Part shown: positions 18,942 through 26,994 of the stretch, one piece after another
How positions within the stretch are numbered: the first letter of the stretch is position 1
Layout: every line of letters starts with the position of its first letter
Assembly: GCF_019972295.1 (NCBI RefSeq)
Contig: NZ_BLJA01000001.1
Coordinates: 1,272,049-1,336,048 of the forward strand
Length of the DNA stretch: 64,000 nt
Direction: 5' to 3'
DNA from: Geobacter sp. AOG2
GTDB taxonomy: Bacteria; Desulfobacterota; Desulfuromonadia; Geobacterales; Pseudopelobacteraceae
The notes under the pieces: generated by a model
Seen by the model: only the letters and a program-made list of their open reading frames with translations
Told to the model about the DNA's origin: nothing
Database searches by the model: none
Made by a program: the position numbers and the translations under genes

Positions 18942-19523
18942 ATGAATACTTCCATCGGTAAATTAAAAGATCGCATAAATAAGTACGGCATCAAGCTTGA
19001 TATAGACACAGACAGTAAATTTCAACATTTTGTTGTTCAAGGAGAACCTTCCAATCAGGAAAACTGGTGGTGCCTCTTGGGAAATGTTGATGGTGACGAT
19101 GATGGACCTAATGTTGCCCTTTATGGTTGTATTGAAAGAAATTGGTCGAAAATTTGGTATGGCAACATTTTCGAAGCGATGAATGACAAACGTAAACGCA
19201 AGTATAAAAATATTCTCAAAGGAATGAGGTCGATACGCAAAAAGTCTTTATCCGATCTGAGGAATCAACTCGAAGCTTATAAATCGAACCCAATGATCCT
19301 GATGAAATCGTGGTTGGCGGGCAATGTCAAAATTGTGGGTGATGACATAATCGTCAGTATTCTGGCCAAGCTAACTGATCTCGATTATGAGAGGGTGCGG
19401 GATAGAGCGGCAAAGAAGATGGGATTACCCCGTGTGGGTTCTCTCGATAAAAAAGTTGAACGCACTCGTAAGATCGTGCAAAGCAAGCAGCTATCTCTCC
19501 CCTTTTCGCCGCATATCGCGTAG
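18942..19523 (+). CDS. Unknown element protein
   Basis: A 193-residue protein that I do not recognise. The N-terminal half has an acidic patch (NVDGDDDGPN) and many aromatic residues (ENWWCLLG, RNWSKIWYGN). A basic middle (MNDKRKRKYKNILKGMRSIR) suggests nucleic-acid contact. It starts immediately after the AlpA-like gene and is followed by a hairpin, then by the replication gene. Its position between regulator and replication protein suggests a role in element maintenance, but this is inference. Confidence 0.6.
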   Translation: MNTSIGKLKDRINKYGIKLDIDTDSKFQHFVVQGEPSNQENWWCLLGNVDGDDDGPNVALYGCIERNWSKIWYGNIFEAMNDKRKRKYKNILKGMRSIRKKSLSDLRNQLEAYKSNPMILMKSWLAGNVKIVGDDIIVSILAKLTDLDYERVRDRAAKKMGLPRVGSLDKKVERTRKIVQSKQLSLPFSPHIA

Positions 19524-19548
19524 TTGAGGAGATAACTCTATAACCTTC

Positions 19549-19582
19549 TGTGGAGCCCTTGAGCAAAATCAAGGGCTCCACA
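19549..19582 (+). terminator. Perfect 14-bp hairpin before the replication gene
   Basis: TGTGGAGCCCTTGA and its exact complement enclose the loop GCAAAA. There is no T tract after it on the + strand, so it may be a weak terminator, an RNA-stabilising stem or a protein site rather than a classic intrinsic terminator. Confidence 0.55.
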
Positions 19583-19611
19583 GACTATATCAACAAAAGG
19601 GAGAAATAATT

Positions 19612-20535
19612 ATGCAAATAGAAATTCATGGGCTTGTTGTAGTAATCCACAATATTTGTAAAGATGACAGAATTAACCTGTTGTCTTTACTACATATTAA
19701 TGTTAATAGTTTTGTTATTGATAGTATTAAAAGAAGGACAAAATTGACATATTCTTTCAAAGATGAAGAAAGTGTTTGCATTACTATAAATTCGGAATGT
19801 GATTATGTTATGTTGATTTTACACGGGTCCTTTTTTGACAACTCACCTGATTTCAGACTCAGAAAGTTTCTTGTATTTCTATCAATATTTAAGCATACAT
19901 TCAAGCAACTTGATGTTGCATTCAATGACGATCTGAATTGCCTCACATTAAGGGAATTAAGACATTGGGTCAGAAACAGCAAAGAGTACTGTACCGGCAG
20001 TTTAGTTGCTCGTAACCCGCCAAAATACCTTACTGTCGAGCGTAAGTTTGATGCTATTCAACTTGGTTCTGCACGTTCAACAATGAACTACGGGACAATA
20101 TACAGACGCCCTAATACTGGTTTCTTCCGCATTGAAATCAAGGTGAAGAATAAGGACAAAATCGGGTATATCCTGAAAAAATACAGCACTAAATACCCGC
20201 AGCAGTTTCACAAAAGATGCCTTCAACTGCTCGATAGCTGCATCAACTTCGTAACCCCATCAAGCAAAAGGCGTCGTGTTATCGAGAAACAGCCATCCTG
20301 GGAGGCCTTCCTAGGGTCCGACATCAAAAAGATCAAGTGGAAGGCCGTACATGATGCACAGCGAGCGCACAGACAAGAATCCGAAAGTGTTTCGGTAGCA
20401 AAGAAGACTCAACGTCTGGGGAGTTCGTTGAGAAATACGGTATCCAGGCTATCCACAATATTACCGGAGCATGAGGTGCTAAATTTGATATCTGAAAAAT
20501 CCGGCTACAAATTGGTTAAAGATGACGATATCTAA
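19612..20535 (+). CDS. Rep_trans-like replication initiation protein
   Basis: A 307-residue protein. Its central segment (QLGSARSTMNYGTIYRRP followed by FFRIEIKVKNKDK) matches the layout of the replication initiation factor family found in rolling-circle plasmids and integrative elements: a G-S-R-S phrase, an R-Y/K turn, then an R-I-E-hydrophobic strand. The C terminus is basic. A GGGAG ribosome site lies about 9 bases before the ATG. It is probably used to nick and replicate the excised circle. A long inverted repeat follows directly. Family assignment is by pattern only. Confidence 0.65.
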   Translation: MQIEIHGLVVVIHNICKDDRINLLSLLHINVNSFVIDSIKRRTKLTYSFKDEESVCITINSECDYVMLILHGSFFDNSPDFRLRKFLVFLSIFKHTFKQLDVAFNDDLNCLTLRELRHWVRNSKEYCTGSLVARNPPKYLTVERKFDAIQLGSARSTMNYGTIYRRPNTGFFRIEIKVKNKDKIGYILKKYSTKYPQQFHKRCLQLLDSCINFVTPSSKRRRVIEKQPSWEAFLGSDIKKIKWKAVHDAQRAHRQESESVSVAKKTQRLGSSLRNTVSRLSTILPEHEVLNLISEKSGYKLVKDDDI

Positions 20536-20549
20536 CTGATGGCACTATT

Positions 20550-20636
20550 GGATAATACCGCCGTATTTACGAGTTATCGTAATTGACTGAAATATTTGTC
20601 AAATTCGATGTATTACGTAAATATGGCGGGTTATCC
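20550..20636. repeat. Long inverted repeat, candidate origin of the element
   Basis: The arms at 20550-20571 and 20616-20636 pair over about 20 of 22 positions (GGATAA.., CCGCC, TATTTACG and their complements) around a 44-base AT-rich centre. It begins 14 bases after the stop of the replication gene. Rep_trans initiators usually act at a hairpin close to or within their gene, so this is a candidate nick site. The rest of the gap to 20944 shows no gene. Confidence 0.55.
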
Positions 20637-20944
20637 ATGTTCAAAACTGATGTATTTGGGTATATTTAGTCGATATATGATAGCGATGTAACATGTTGAT
20701 ATTATTGAATGTGATGTAATTCATTTATACTTATGATAAGTGATACGATGGACACTGAGAGTAAAGGGCCTGTGAATTAGTTGACCTCGATACTTCGTAT
20801 GCCCTCAAGTCGTCATGCAGGGCGAATGACATGGCTGCCATTTCACCCTCGACAGAAGCCTCCCTCGCGTCACCGCAAACTCCCCAAAGCGGTCATTGAC
20901 CACCATATCCATAGTATCATTTGGTTACGAGTTTAGAACCAACC

Positions 20945-21286
20945 TCAGAGACCGCTTAGCATACCTTTTAATCCGTTCAGCAACAGTTTCTGTTTGCTCT
21001 CATCCAATCCTCGAATTTTTCCTAAAATCTCGGCAAGCTCATTCTCAAATTGGCGATTGATAGGTGCAGCAGGAAGGTTTATTAAGTCGGCCAACTCCAT
21101 TTCCAAAACATTGGCGATAACAAAAATACTGTAGACCGAGGCATTAACACTCCCCCTCTCAATCTCACTAATGTAGGTCGGATGGAGGTCTGCAAGCTCG
21201 GCAAGCTTCTCCTGCGACAAACCACGCGCCTTCCGTCGCGCGCGTATCGTACTTCCCAAAACTATCAAAAAGTCTTTTTGTCCCAT
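20945..21286 (-). CDS. XRE-family transcriptional regulator
   Basis: A 113-residue protein with a Cro/C1-type helix-turn-helix (about 8-65): GSTIRARRKARGLSQEKLAE then LHPTYISEIERG. The short C-terminal tail is helical and charged (ILGKIRGLDESKQKLLLNGL). It is divergent from the lipoprotein operon, with a 133-base shared promoter region, so it probably controls that operon and itself. Confidence 0.85.
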   Translation of the reverse strand: MGQKDFLIVLGSTIRARRKARGLSQEKLAELADLHPTYISEIERGSVNASVYSIFVIANVLEMELADLINLPAAPINRQFENELAEILGKIRGLDESKQKLLLNGLKGMLSGL

Positions 21287-21341
21287 GTGTTAGAACATAT
21301 GCAAAATCCTCAATAAGGTAATAGGCGATTGGCGTTAATAT

Positions 21342-21373
21342 TTGACAATACAGTCTATATATGAAATTATAAT
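21342..21373 (+). promoter_or_regulatory. Promoter candidate of the lipoprotein operon
   Basis: TTGACA at 21342-21347 and TATAAT at 21368-21373 are both exact consensus boxes but are 20 bases apart, longer than the ideal 17. This fits a promoter that needs or is blocked by a regulator such as the divergent XRE protein. Confidence 0.4.
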
Positions 21374-21419
21374 GCCGATTTAGCCAAAAGGCTGTGTTTA
21401 ATTACAGAAGGAGGATTTC

Positions 21420-21761
21420 ATGAAAAGACCGCTGTACCTCATATTCCTGCTAGTGGCCGTCACAGGCTGCGCAACGCCGCCGATAGTCATGGAGAACCAT
21501 GTTCAGCGTAAGGTTTTCACCCAATGCGCCAGCGATACCTTCTGTTTTCAAAATGCTTATGACGTGACCTGGGATTCATGGTGCAATTCCAATAATCGTC
21601 AATTGACGCGGCATGGTTGTAGGTATGATGGCAACGGCTTCGATTATCCGGTTTCCTCAAGGAGCAAAGAAACTGTTTTTGTGACTGGGGCCGATGGATA
21701 CTTGGTAACGCTTCCGGCAGGCGGCAATATAATTATGCCACAGGAGGTGGTACATGATTAG
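21420..21761 (+). CDS. Small predicted lipoprotein
   Basis: A 113-residue secreted protein with a lipoprotein signal peptide; the lipobox is VTGC with C17 as the lipid-bearing residue. The mature part has several cysteines (FTQCASDTFCFQN, DSWCNSNN, RHGCRYDG) that could form disulfides in the periplasm. It ends with VTLPAGGNIIMPQEV. No family is recognised. An AGGAGG site precedes the ATG. Its end overlaps the next gene by 8 bases, so it is the first gene of a three-gene lipoprotein operon. Confidence 0.75.
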   Translation: MKRPLYLIFLLVAVTGCATPPIVMENHVQRKVFTQCASDTFCFQNAYDVTWDSWCNSNNRQLTRHGCRYDGNGFDYPVSSRSKETVFVTGADGYLVTLPAGGNIIMPQEVVHD

Positions 21762-22425
21762 CAAGCGGCTGGCAATAAGGGTATCAGGTGTCGCAATTGC
21801 TGCTATGTCGCTGCTTGGCGGATGTGCAGATGTTGCCATGATAGAACCCCGAGAACGGTATGTAATGAACGAAGAGATAAAGGTGGCACCAAGCCAGACA
21901 ACGGCCGGTCGCTTCAATGCGCAAATGATCTTTATGGCTGACCAGATCGAACGGAACGTAGACCGCAAAAGCCTTGAAAACACCTTCATCGTCACCAGTT
22001 TCACCAACCTTAATAAACTCTCGGAAACCACCCCGTTTGGTCGGCTGGTGGCCGAGAACCTGATACATGAACTGCAAGTACGTAAATGGAAGGTGTTCGA
22101 GGTCAGGCTGACCAAAGATGTTGTCATCAATGAAACCGGCGAATTTTCATTGAGCCGCGATATCAAGAAGCTCAGGGATATGTACAAGATCGGTGGGGTT
22201 GTGACCGGCACCTACTCCGTGGCGGAAGACCATGTTATTGTCAACGCGCGGATAATCGACATCAATAGCGGACTGGTGGCCTCGTCGGCTCAGGTGCATA
22301 TGCCGGTCAACTGGTTCACCGATTCTCTGCTGTTCAGCGAAGATAACCGCAAGCCCATGAAGATTGTTGGTGACACACCGCCAGTTGCAGGGGCTGTTCA
22401 GGCTGTTGGAGCGGAAATACATTGA
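21754..22425 (+). CDS. FlgO-like lipoprotein
   Basis: A 223-residue lipoprotein (lipobox LGGC, C24). The body matches the FlgO fold: NTFIVTSFTNLNKLSETTPF, then GRLVAENLIHELQ, VFEVRLTKDV, a D-I-K-L segment and GVVTGTYSVAEDHVIVNARI. FlgO proteins are outer-membrane lipoproteins known mainly from flagellar clusters, but many relatives are in unrelated operons. No flagellar gene is nearby. It overlaps both neighbours' ends, so it is translated in step with them. Confidence 0.78.
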   Translation: MISKRLAIRVSGVAIAAMSLLGGCADVAMIEPRERYVMNEEIKVAPSQTTAGRFNAQMIFMADQIERNVDRKSLENTFIVTSFTNLNKLSETTPFGRLVAENLIHELQVRKWKVFEVRLTKDVVINETGEFSLSRDIKKLRDMYKIGGVVTGTYSVAEDHVIVNARIIDINSGLVASSAQVHMPVNWFTDSLLFSEDNRKPMKIVGDTPPVAGAVQAVGAEIH

Positions 22426-22436
22426 GCCCGGTAAAG

Positions 22437-23093
22437 ATGAAAGGCAATTATCCCGTTATGATCCGACTATTTTTCCTTGTTTCGGCTGGTGCTGTATTGA
22501 TACAGATATTGACTGGCTGTGCGACCTACCACCCTGATATATATGGAGCCTGTTACAACAAGTCGTTGCCGGTGCTGCTCGATGCCACCGACCTGAAAGC
22601 GCTGTTCCAAGATATCGCCGCCGAACTGTGCGTGGATACCTGCGCCGAGTGCGCGGCACGGACCCCTGACGGCAAAGCAGCCATACCGGCGAATGCACCT
22701 AGCGATGAGGCGAATCGCCTGACCGTGCTTGTCACCGACTTCGCCGACCTCCAAACCTTCATACCGAACCAGCCCGGCCTCTTAATGGGGGAATTGATGC
22801 GGGCCAGCCTCAACAAGACCTGTTGCTACAAGATCATCCAGGCCGAATTCGCCAAATACTTCAAGCTGTCGGAAAGCGGGCTGGTGGTGCTGACGCGCAA
22901 CGTGAACGAGATCAAAAAAGACGAGTATTTCCAGTCCGAGGCGATAGTGGGAACCTACAACTATCTGAGCAACAACAAGGTGGTCATTTTTGTCAGGAGA
23001 ATCAATATCACAACGGGGAAGATATCCCGGATGGTGACCCGTGAGGTCAATTATTCCTGCCTTGGGAGGTCGTTGAAGTATTCGGTCAGGTAA
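22437..23093 (+). CDS. Second FlgO-like lipoprotein
   Basis: A 218-residue lipoprotein from ATG 22437; a TTG at 22422 that overlaps the previous stop is an alternative start. The lipobox is LTGC (C28). After a cysteine-rich part (ELCVDTCAECAARTP) it repeats the FlgO-like order: RLTVLVTDFADLQTFIPNQP, GLLMGELMRASLN, then LVVLTRNVNEIKKD and IVGTYNYLSNNKVVIFVRRI. It is a divergent paralogue of the preceding gene and closes the operon before a strong terminator. Confidence 0.72.
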   Translation: MKGNYPVMIRLFFLVSAGAVLIQILTGCATYHPDIYGACYNKSLPVLLDATDLKALFQDIAAELCVDTCAECAARTPDGKAAIPANAPSDEANRLTVLVTDFADLQTFIPNQPGLLMGELMRASLNKTCCYKIIQAEFAKYFKLSESGLVVLTRNVNEIKKDEYFQSEAIVGTYNYLSNNKVVIFVRRINITTGKISRMVTREVNYSCLGRSLKYSVR

Positions 23094-23223
23094 ATTTCAA
23101 AGGATGAGCTCTGCTTGGCGCCTACCAGTATTAACTTTTTTTCATTTTTCCGTTTCTATATCTACCCCATTTACGATTTAAAAAAAATAAAAATGATAAT
23201 TGAATAAGTGATTTATTTTTAGG

Positions 23224-23262
23224 AGAGCCACCTTGGGACACGACGGTGGCTCTTATTTTTTT
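23224..23262 (+). terminator. Intrinsic terminator of the lipoprotein operon
   Basis: AGAGCCACC (23224-23232) pairs with GGTGGCTCT (23245-23253) and is followed by TATTTTTTT. It separates the lipoprotein operon from the BREX-like operon. The remaining 200 bases to the next gene hold its promoter, which I cannot place. Confidence 0.85.
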
Positions 23263-23472
23263 ACGCAACAGCCTCTCATCAGCCATTACCTTAGATTATA
23301 AGCTTTATCACTCGTTGCAAAAAGGTGTATATTTCCTAAATAAATTAGATTGAAATAAGAGCACTGAACAAATGCCCACACCGACCCCCTGCTTCCAGAC
23401 CTATGCGTGGAAACGCTCTGCCCGACAATTAATGATGATGCCCCCCGAATTCACCCATGAATGGAGGGCGAC

Positions 23473-24621
23473 ATGACGACTGCTGAACTTTTGGCGGCAG
23501 TGGCACGAGAATGCCCCAACGGCGTGTCATTCGATCCAATGGCAATGCGGCTGTTGCGGCAGAAAGTTCCGTTTGAGGATTGGCAGATTGAAAATCTGAA
23601 AGCTGAGATGTTCCAACTGAGGAATGGGTTGTGGTTTTCCCGCGAGATGGTTTCAGGTGATGAGCCCCTGTTGGCGTTCCATGGGCAGGCGATGGAATGG
23701 CTAAAGGAATACAGTTGCTTTTCGGTCGAACAGCTATTTAAAAATTTTTGCGGTGTTTTCCGCCATATTGTCACGCCTGAGGATTGCGCAGCATTTCTTA
23801 GGCATTTGGGTTTCGCGGTTGCTGTGTGGAAAAAGGGAGGTTATTTCTGTTTCAAGCCCCCATCTAGTCTTGACGATAGTTTGTTGGCAATCTCAGAAGC
23901 GATCGCCGGATGGATTGAAGAGGCGGACGGCACATTGACCTTTCATGAAATCGAACAGGCGATGCCTCACCTAAGCGCCGAGGCATTAGAGAGCATTCGC
24001 GTGCACTTCCTGCCGGAAGTCCATGAGACGGAAGTCGGTGGGATGCCCTGCTGGTGCAGTACAGAGGGGATCCCTCTACCGGAGGATTTTTCGGAAATAC
24101 TGACAACCGCCGTCGATACGTTGGTTGAGTTGAATGAAAAAGTGTCCGCTGCAAAACTTGAGTTTGCCCTAAATTTGTTCTACCGCATCCATTTACGCGA
24201 GGAATACGCCTTGAAGGATAACGACACCTTCATGCGTGTCTGCGCGAAACACTACCAAGGCAGGTACGATGTCTTTCCGAAAGGGCGACGGCTGCGGTTG
24301 GAGCGGGCGGACAAACAAGACGAATATCAGACAGTGAAGATGTCTCCGCACACTAAAGTTCACGAATTGGAAAACGGGATTATCGGCTTAGAGGGACGTC
24401 CGTTATCACCATCGACTTGGCGATTGTTCAAAAGTGTCGGCAGCAGTCCGCGTGTCGCGGAGTGGGTGAGACGTGTGGAAAATGGAGAAAGTGTGGAGAA
24501 AATTGCAAACGAAAATGGTCTCACGGTTTCGACTGTGAGGCAATATATTAAGAATCACGATCGCTATTTTCTAATTTGTGAAAAGAACAGCATCGTGCCG
24601 AAGGGCACCGCGAATGTATAG
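23473..24621 (+). CDS. First gene of the BREX-like operon: unknown HTH-containing protein
   Basis: A 382-residue protein. The start at 23473 is preferred because GGAGGG lies at 23463-23468; ATG 23461 is possible. I do not recognise the family. Secondary-structure feel is of repeated winged-helix units (for example FSVEQLFKNFCGVF and GTLTFHEIEQAMPHLSAEAL). A clear C-terminal helix-turn-helix reads GESVEKIANENGLTVSTVRQ followed by YIKNH. Its end overlaps brxP by 8 bases, so the two are made together. It may recognise DNA sites for the system or regulate it. It is not a WYL-type BrxR regulator. Confidence 0.7.
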   Translation: MTTAELLAAVARECPNGVSFDPMAMRLLRQKVPFEDWQIENLKAEMFQLRNGLWFSREMVSGDEPLLAFHGQAMEWLKEYSCFSVEQLFKNFCGVFRHIVTPEDCAAFLRHLGFAVAVWKKGGYFCFKPPSSLDDSLLAISEAIAGWIEEADGTLTFHEIEQAMPHLSAEALESIRVHFLPEVHETEVGGMPCWCSTEGIPLPEDFSEILTTAVDTLVELNEKVSAAKLEFALNLFYRIHLREEYALKDNDTFMRVCAKHYQGRYDVFPKGRRLRLERADKQDEYQTVKMSPHTKVHELENGIIGLEGRPLSPSTWRLFKSVGSSPRVAEWVRRVENGESVEKIANENGLTVSTVRQYIKNHDRYFLICEKNSIVPKGTANV

Positions 24622-26965
24622 TTACGAGTGGGACAGGCGTACAAGCGGGTACCGCCTGACGACGCAGACGGGAAAGTTCGTGGCGAGCGAAATCCGTCCG
24701 GTCTTCGCGGAGGAACTGGCGATCACGGGGTTTGAAGCACAGTTGGTGTTTGATTCATCGGAGCGGCGTCCGCTCCTCTGGGCGAGGCAGAACGTGTATC
24801 TGTATCGCGGCGAAGAAATCGCGAAAGTCAATAAGACAGGCTACGGCAAACCGCTGGACATCGAATGGAAGGGTACGTTGCACGGGGACAATGGCTCGCA
24901 CGAAGGCGCTAAGACGCGAAGAAAAGTGAAGCTGGTTCCGGTAGATGTCGAGGCAATGGTGGCGAAAAACCATGACATCATGACCGCGCTGGTAGTGGAC
25001 ACGCTTAAGCGCATCAAAGAGATGTACGACGCCTACATGAAAAAATGCGATGCGGTCTATATTGGCTTCAGCGGAGGCAAGGACTCGGTGGTTCTGCTCG
25101 ACCTCTGCCATAAAGTTCTCCCGTTGGACGTACCGGTTGTTTTCAGTGATACGGATATGGAACTGCCGGATACCTACCGCGTCTGGGAAAAAATCCAAAG
25201 GCGCTATGAAGGCCGCCCGTTTTTGAAGGTTTCCGCCAAGACCCCTGCATTGGAAAACTGGCGACTTTTCGGACCGCCGTCGCAAGCGTTGCGTTGGTGC
25301 TGTTCCGTCCACAAGAGCACTCCCGCAATATTAGCGCTCAAGGAAAGACTCGGGAGAAGGTCAATCAAAACGCTGGCATTTGTCGGGGTACGTGGTGAGG
25401 AGAGCCAAAGGCGTTCGGAATACGACGATATTGGAGATGGCTTGAAAAGCCAATCACAGGTGAATGCCATGCCGATTTTGGCGTGGTCCGCGCATGAACT
25501 GTGGCTTTACATTTTTGAGCATGATCTGGTTTTGAACGAAGCATACCGAAAGGGGTTGCCCCGTGTCGGATGCCTAATGTGCCCGATGTCAACCGACCGA
25601 CAGAATGATCTAATCCGGATGAATTTCCCCAAAGAGACCGAGCAGTTTGCTGATGCAGTGCGCTATACAATTGACCGCGAGTTTTCTTCCGAGGAAGACG
25701 CAGATGCGTTTGTTTATGAAGGTGGCTGGTATGCGCGGAAAAGCGGCGTTTCTTTAAAAAAAGTCATTACAGAACCTGGCATAGAACGCAAAAGTGACCG
25801 TGTGATTTGTGAGTTCCCAATTGAAACAGAACTAGCCTTAACGGAATGGCTCAAGGCTATTGGAAAAATTGAGGGTGCGGAGTTATCATTCCGCAAAGAC
25901 GAACAGAGGGGGTTGTTAGAATGTGTCTGGACAAACGGTAAAGCCGACAAGTCCGTCTCCAAGTGGTTGGCCTACGCCGTTCACAAGGCTATTGCCTGCA
26001 CTGGGTGCAACGCATGCGAGGCGGAATGTCCTACCGGTGCGTTGCGGCTGGGCAAAGACAACTGTAGCGACAAGGTGAAGGTTATAATTGACGAAGCAAC
26101 GTGCGTCCATTGCATGAGGTGCTATTCTCCTAACGATGGGTGTTGGCGATATTACTCAAAACGATACGCAGGAGCAAATACGATGAACATCAGCGGTATC
26201 AATAAATACATGACTTTTGGACTGAGACCGGAATGGATTGAAGTTCTGGCGAACGAGGGCGCGAATTTCCGTCAGACAACTGCGCTGGGTAACCGGATGG
26301 TTCCAGCAGCCGTGACGTGGTTCCGTGAGGCGGGGTTGATTGGAGATTCAACGGCTATAACCACAACGCTGCTTTTGGAGGTTGGTAAGAAACGCGGTTT
26401 CAACGATTTGCTGTTTTGGCAGTTGTTGTGGTTCCGTCTGGCAAATGTTTCCCCGCTTGTGAAATGGTATGTCTGCAATACGGATTTTGATACCGGATAC
26501 CCAATTAAGCAGATTGATGAAAGCCTCGCGCAATCCGTTGGATCGGCATCGGTGAGGAAGGGCGCGTTACAGTCGCTTTGCCAACTGGTTAAGTCTTCTC
26601 CGCTTGGCGAAGGTGGCGAGGCGTTAATTGAAGCCGAAATGAAGGGCAGAACCGTTGAAAAACTCATGCGCCGTTCGCGTTCGGTGGATCCGCTGGTTGT
26701 TCTCTATGGGCTTTATGTGATGGCGGAGAAATCTGGGCGCAGTGCGTTCACGGTGCGGCAAATGATGGCGGCGGAGTTCGATGAGGAAGTCGTGTCGCCG
26801 CTAACGACGTTCGGCATCCAGCCGGATGAGTTCAAAAAACAGTGCATGGGGCTGGCGGCGGTGCATCCTGACTTCATCACATGCAGCTTCACGCTAGGGT
26901 TGGACGAGGTGCAGTTGTTCCCTGAAACGAAGAAACGGGACGATGTGGTCGAATTGATTTTGTGA
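24614..26965 (+). CDS. brxP: BrxP-like fusion: PAPS-reductase/ATP-sulfurylase-type PP-loop, ferredoxin, DUF4007
   Basis: A 783-residue three-part protein. Residues about 140-350 are a PP-loop nucleotide-binding domain like PAPS reductase and DndC, with SGGKDS at 153-158, a CC pair at 229-230 and CxxC at 320-323. Residues 455-515 are ferredoxin-like: C462, C465, C468, C472 in a standard 4Fe-4S spacing, and C497, C500, C503, C510 in a looser one. The remainder is a DUF4007-like domain (RQTTALGNRMVPAAVTWFRE). PAPS-reductase proteins replace the methylase in type 4 BREX, and DndC relatives use activated ATP to put sulfur on DNA. The start is ATG 24614, overlapping the previous stop. Confidence 0.87.
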   Translation: MYSYEWDRRTSGYRLTTQTGKFVASEIRPVFAEELAITGFEAQLVFDSSERRPLLWARQNVYLYRGEEIAKVNKTGYGKPLDIEWKGTLHGDNGSHEGAKTRRKVKLVPVDVEAMVAKNHDIMTALVVDTLKRIKEMYDAYMKKCDAVYIGFSGGKDSVVLLDLCHKVLPLDVPVVFSDTDMELPDTYRVWEKIQRRYEGRPFLKVSAKTPALENWRLFGPPSQALRWCCSVHKSTPAILALKERLGRRSIKTLAFVGVRGEESQRRSEYDDIGDGLKSQSQVNAMPILAWSAHELWLYIFEHDLVLNEAYRKGLPRVGCLMCPMSTDRQNDLIRMNFPKETEQFADAVRYTIDREFSSEEDADAFVYEGGWYARKSGVSLKKVITEPGIERKSDRVICEFPIETELALTEWLKAIGKIEGAELSFRKDEQRGLLECVWTNGKADKSVSKWLAYAVHKAIACTGCNACEAECPTGALRLGKDNCSDKVKVIIDEATCVHCMRCYSPNDGCWRYYSKRYAGANTMNISGINKYMTFGLRPEWIEVLANEGANFRQTTALGNRMVPAAVTWFREAGLIGDSTAITTTLLLEVGKKRGFNDLLFWQLLWFRLANVSPLVKWYVCNTDFDTGYPIKQIDESLAQSVGSASVRKGALQSLCQLVKSSPLGEGGEALIEAEMKGRTVEKLMRRSRSVDPLVVLYGLYVMAEKSGRSAFTVRQMMAAEFDEEVVSPLTTFGIQPDEFKKQCMGLAAVHPDFITCSFTLGLDEVQLFPETKKRDDVVELIL

Positions 26966-26994
26966 AAGTAGCCAACAACAGAGGATTTGAAAAA

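Noticed and set aside
22422-22436. TTG start at 22422 for the second FlgO-like gene
   Set aside because: It lacks a clear ribosome site and adds five residues before an ordinary lipoprotein signal; ATG 22437 is simpler.
23473-24621. A BrxR-type (WYL) regulator as first gene of the operon
   Set aside because: The protein has HTH-like segments but no recognisable WYL domain, and it is on the operon strand and coupled to brxP.
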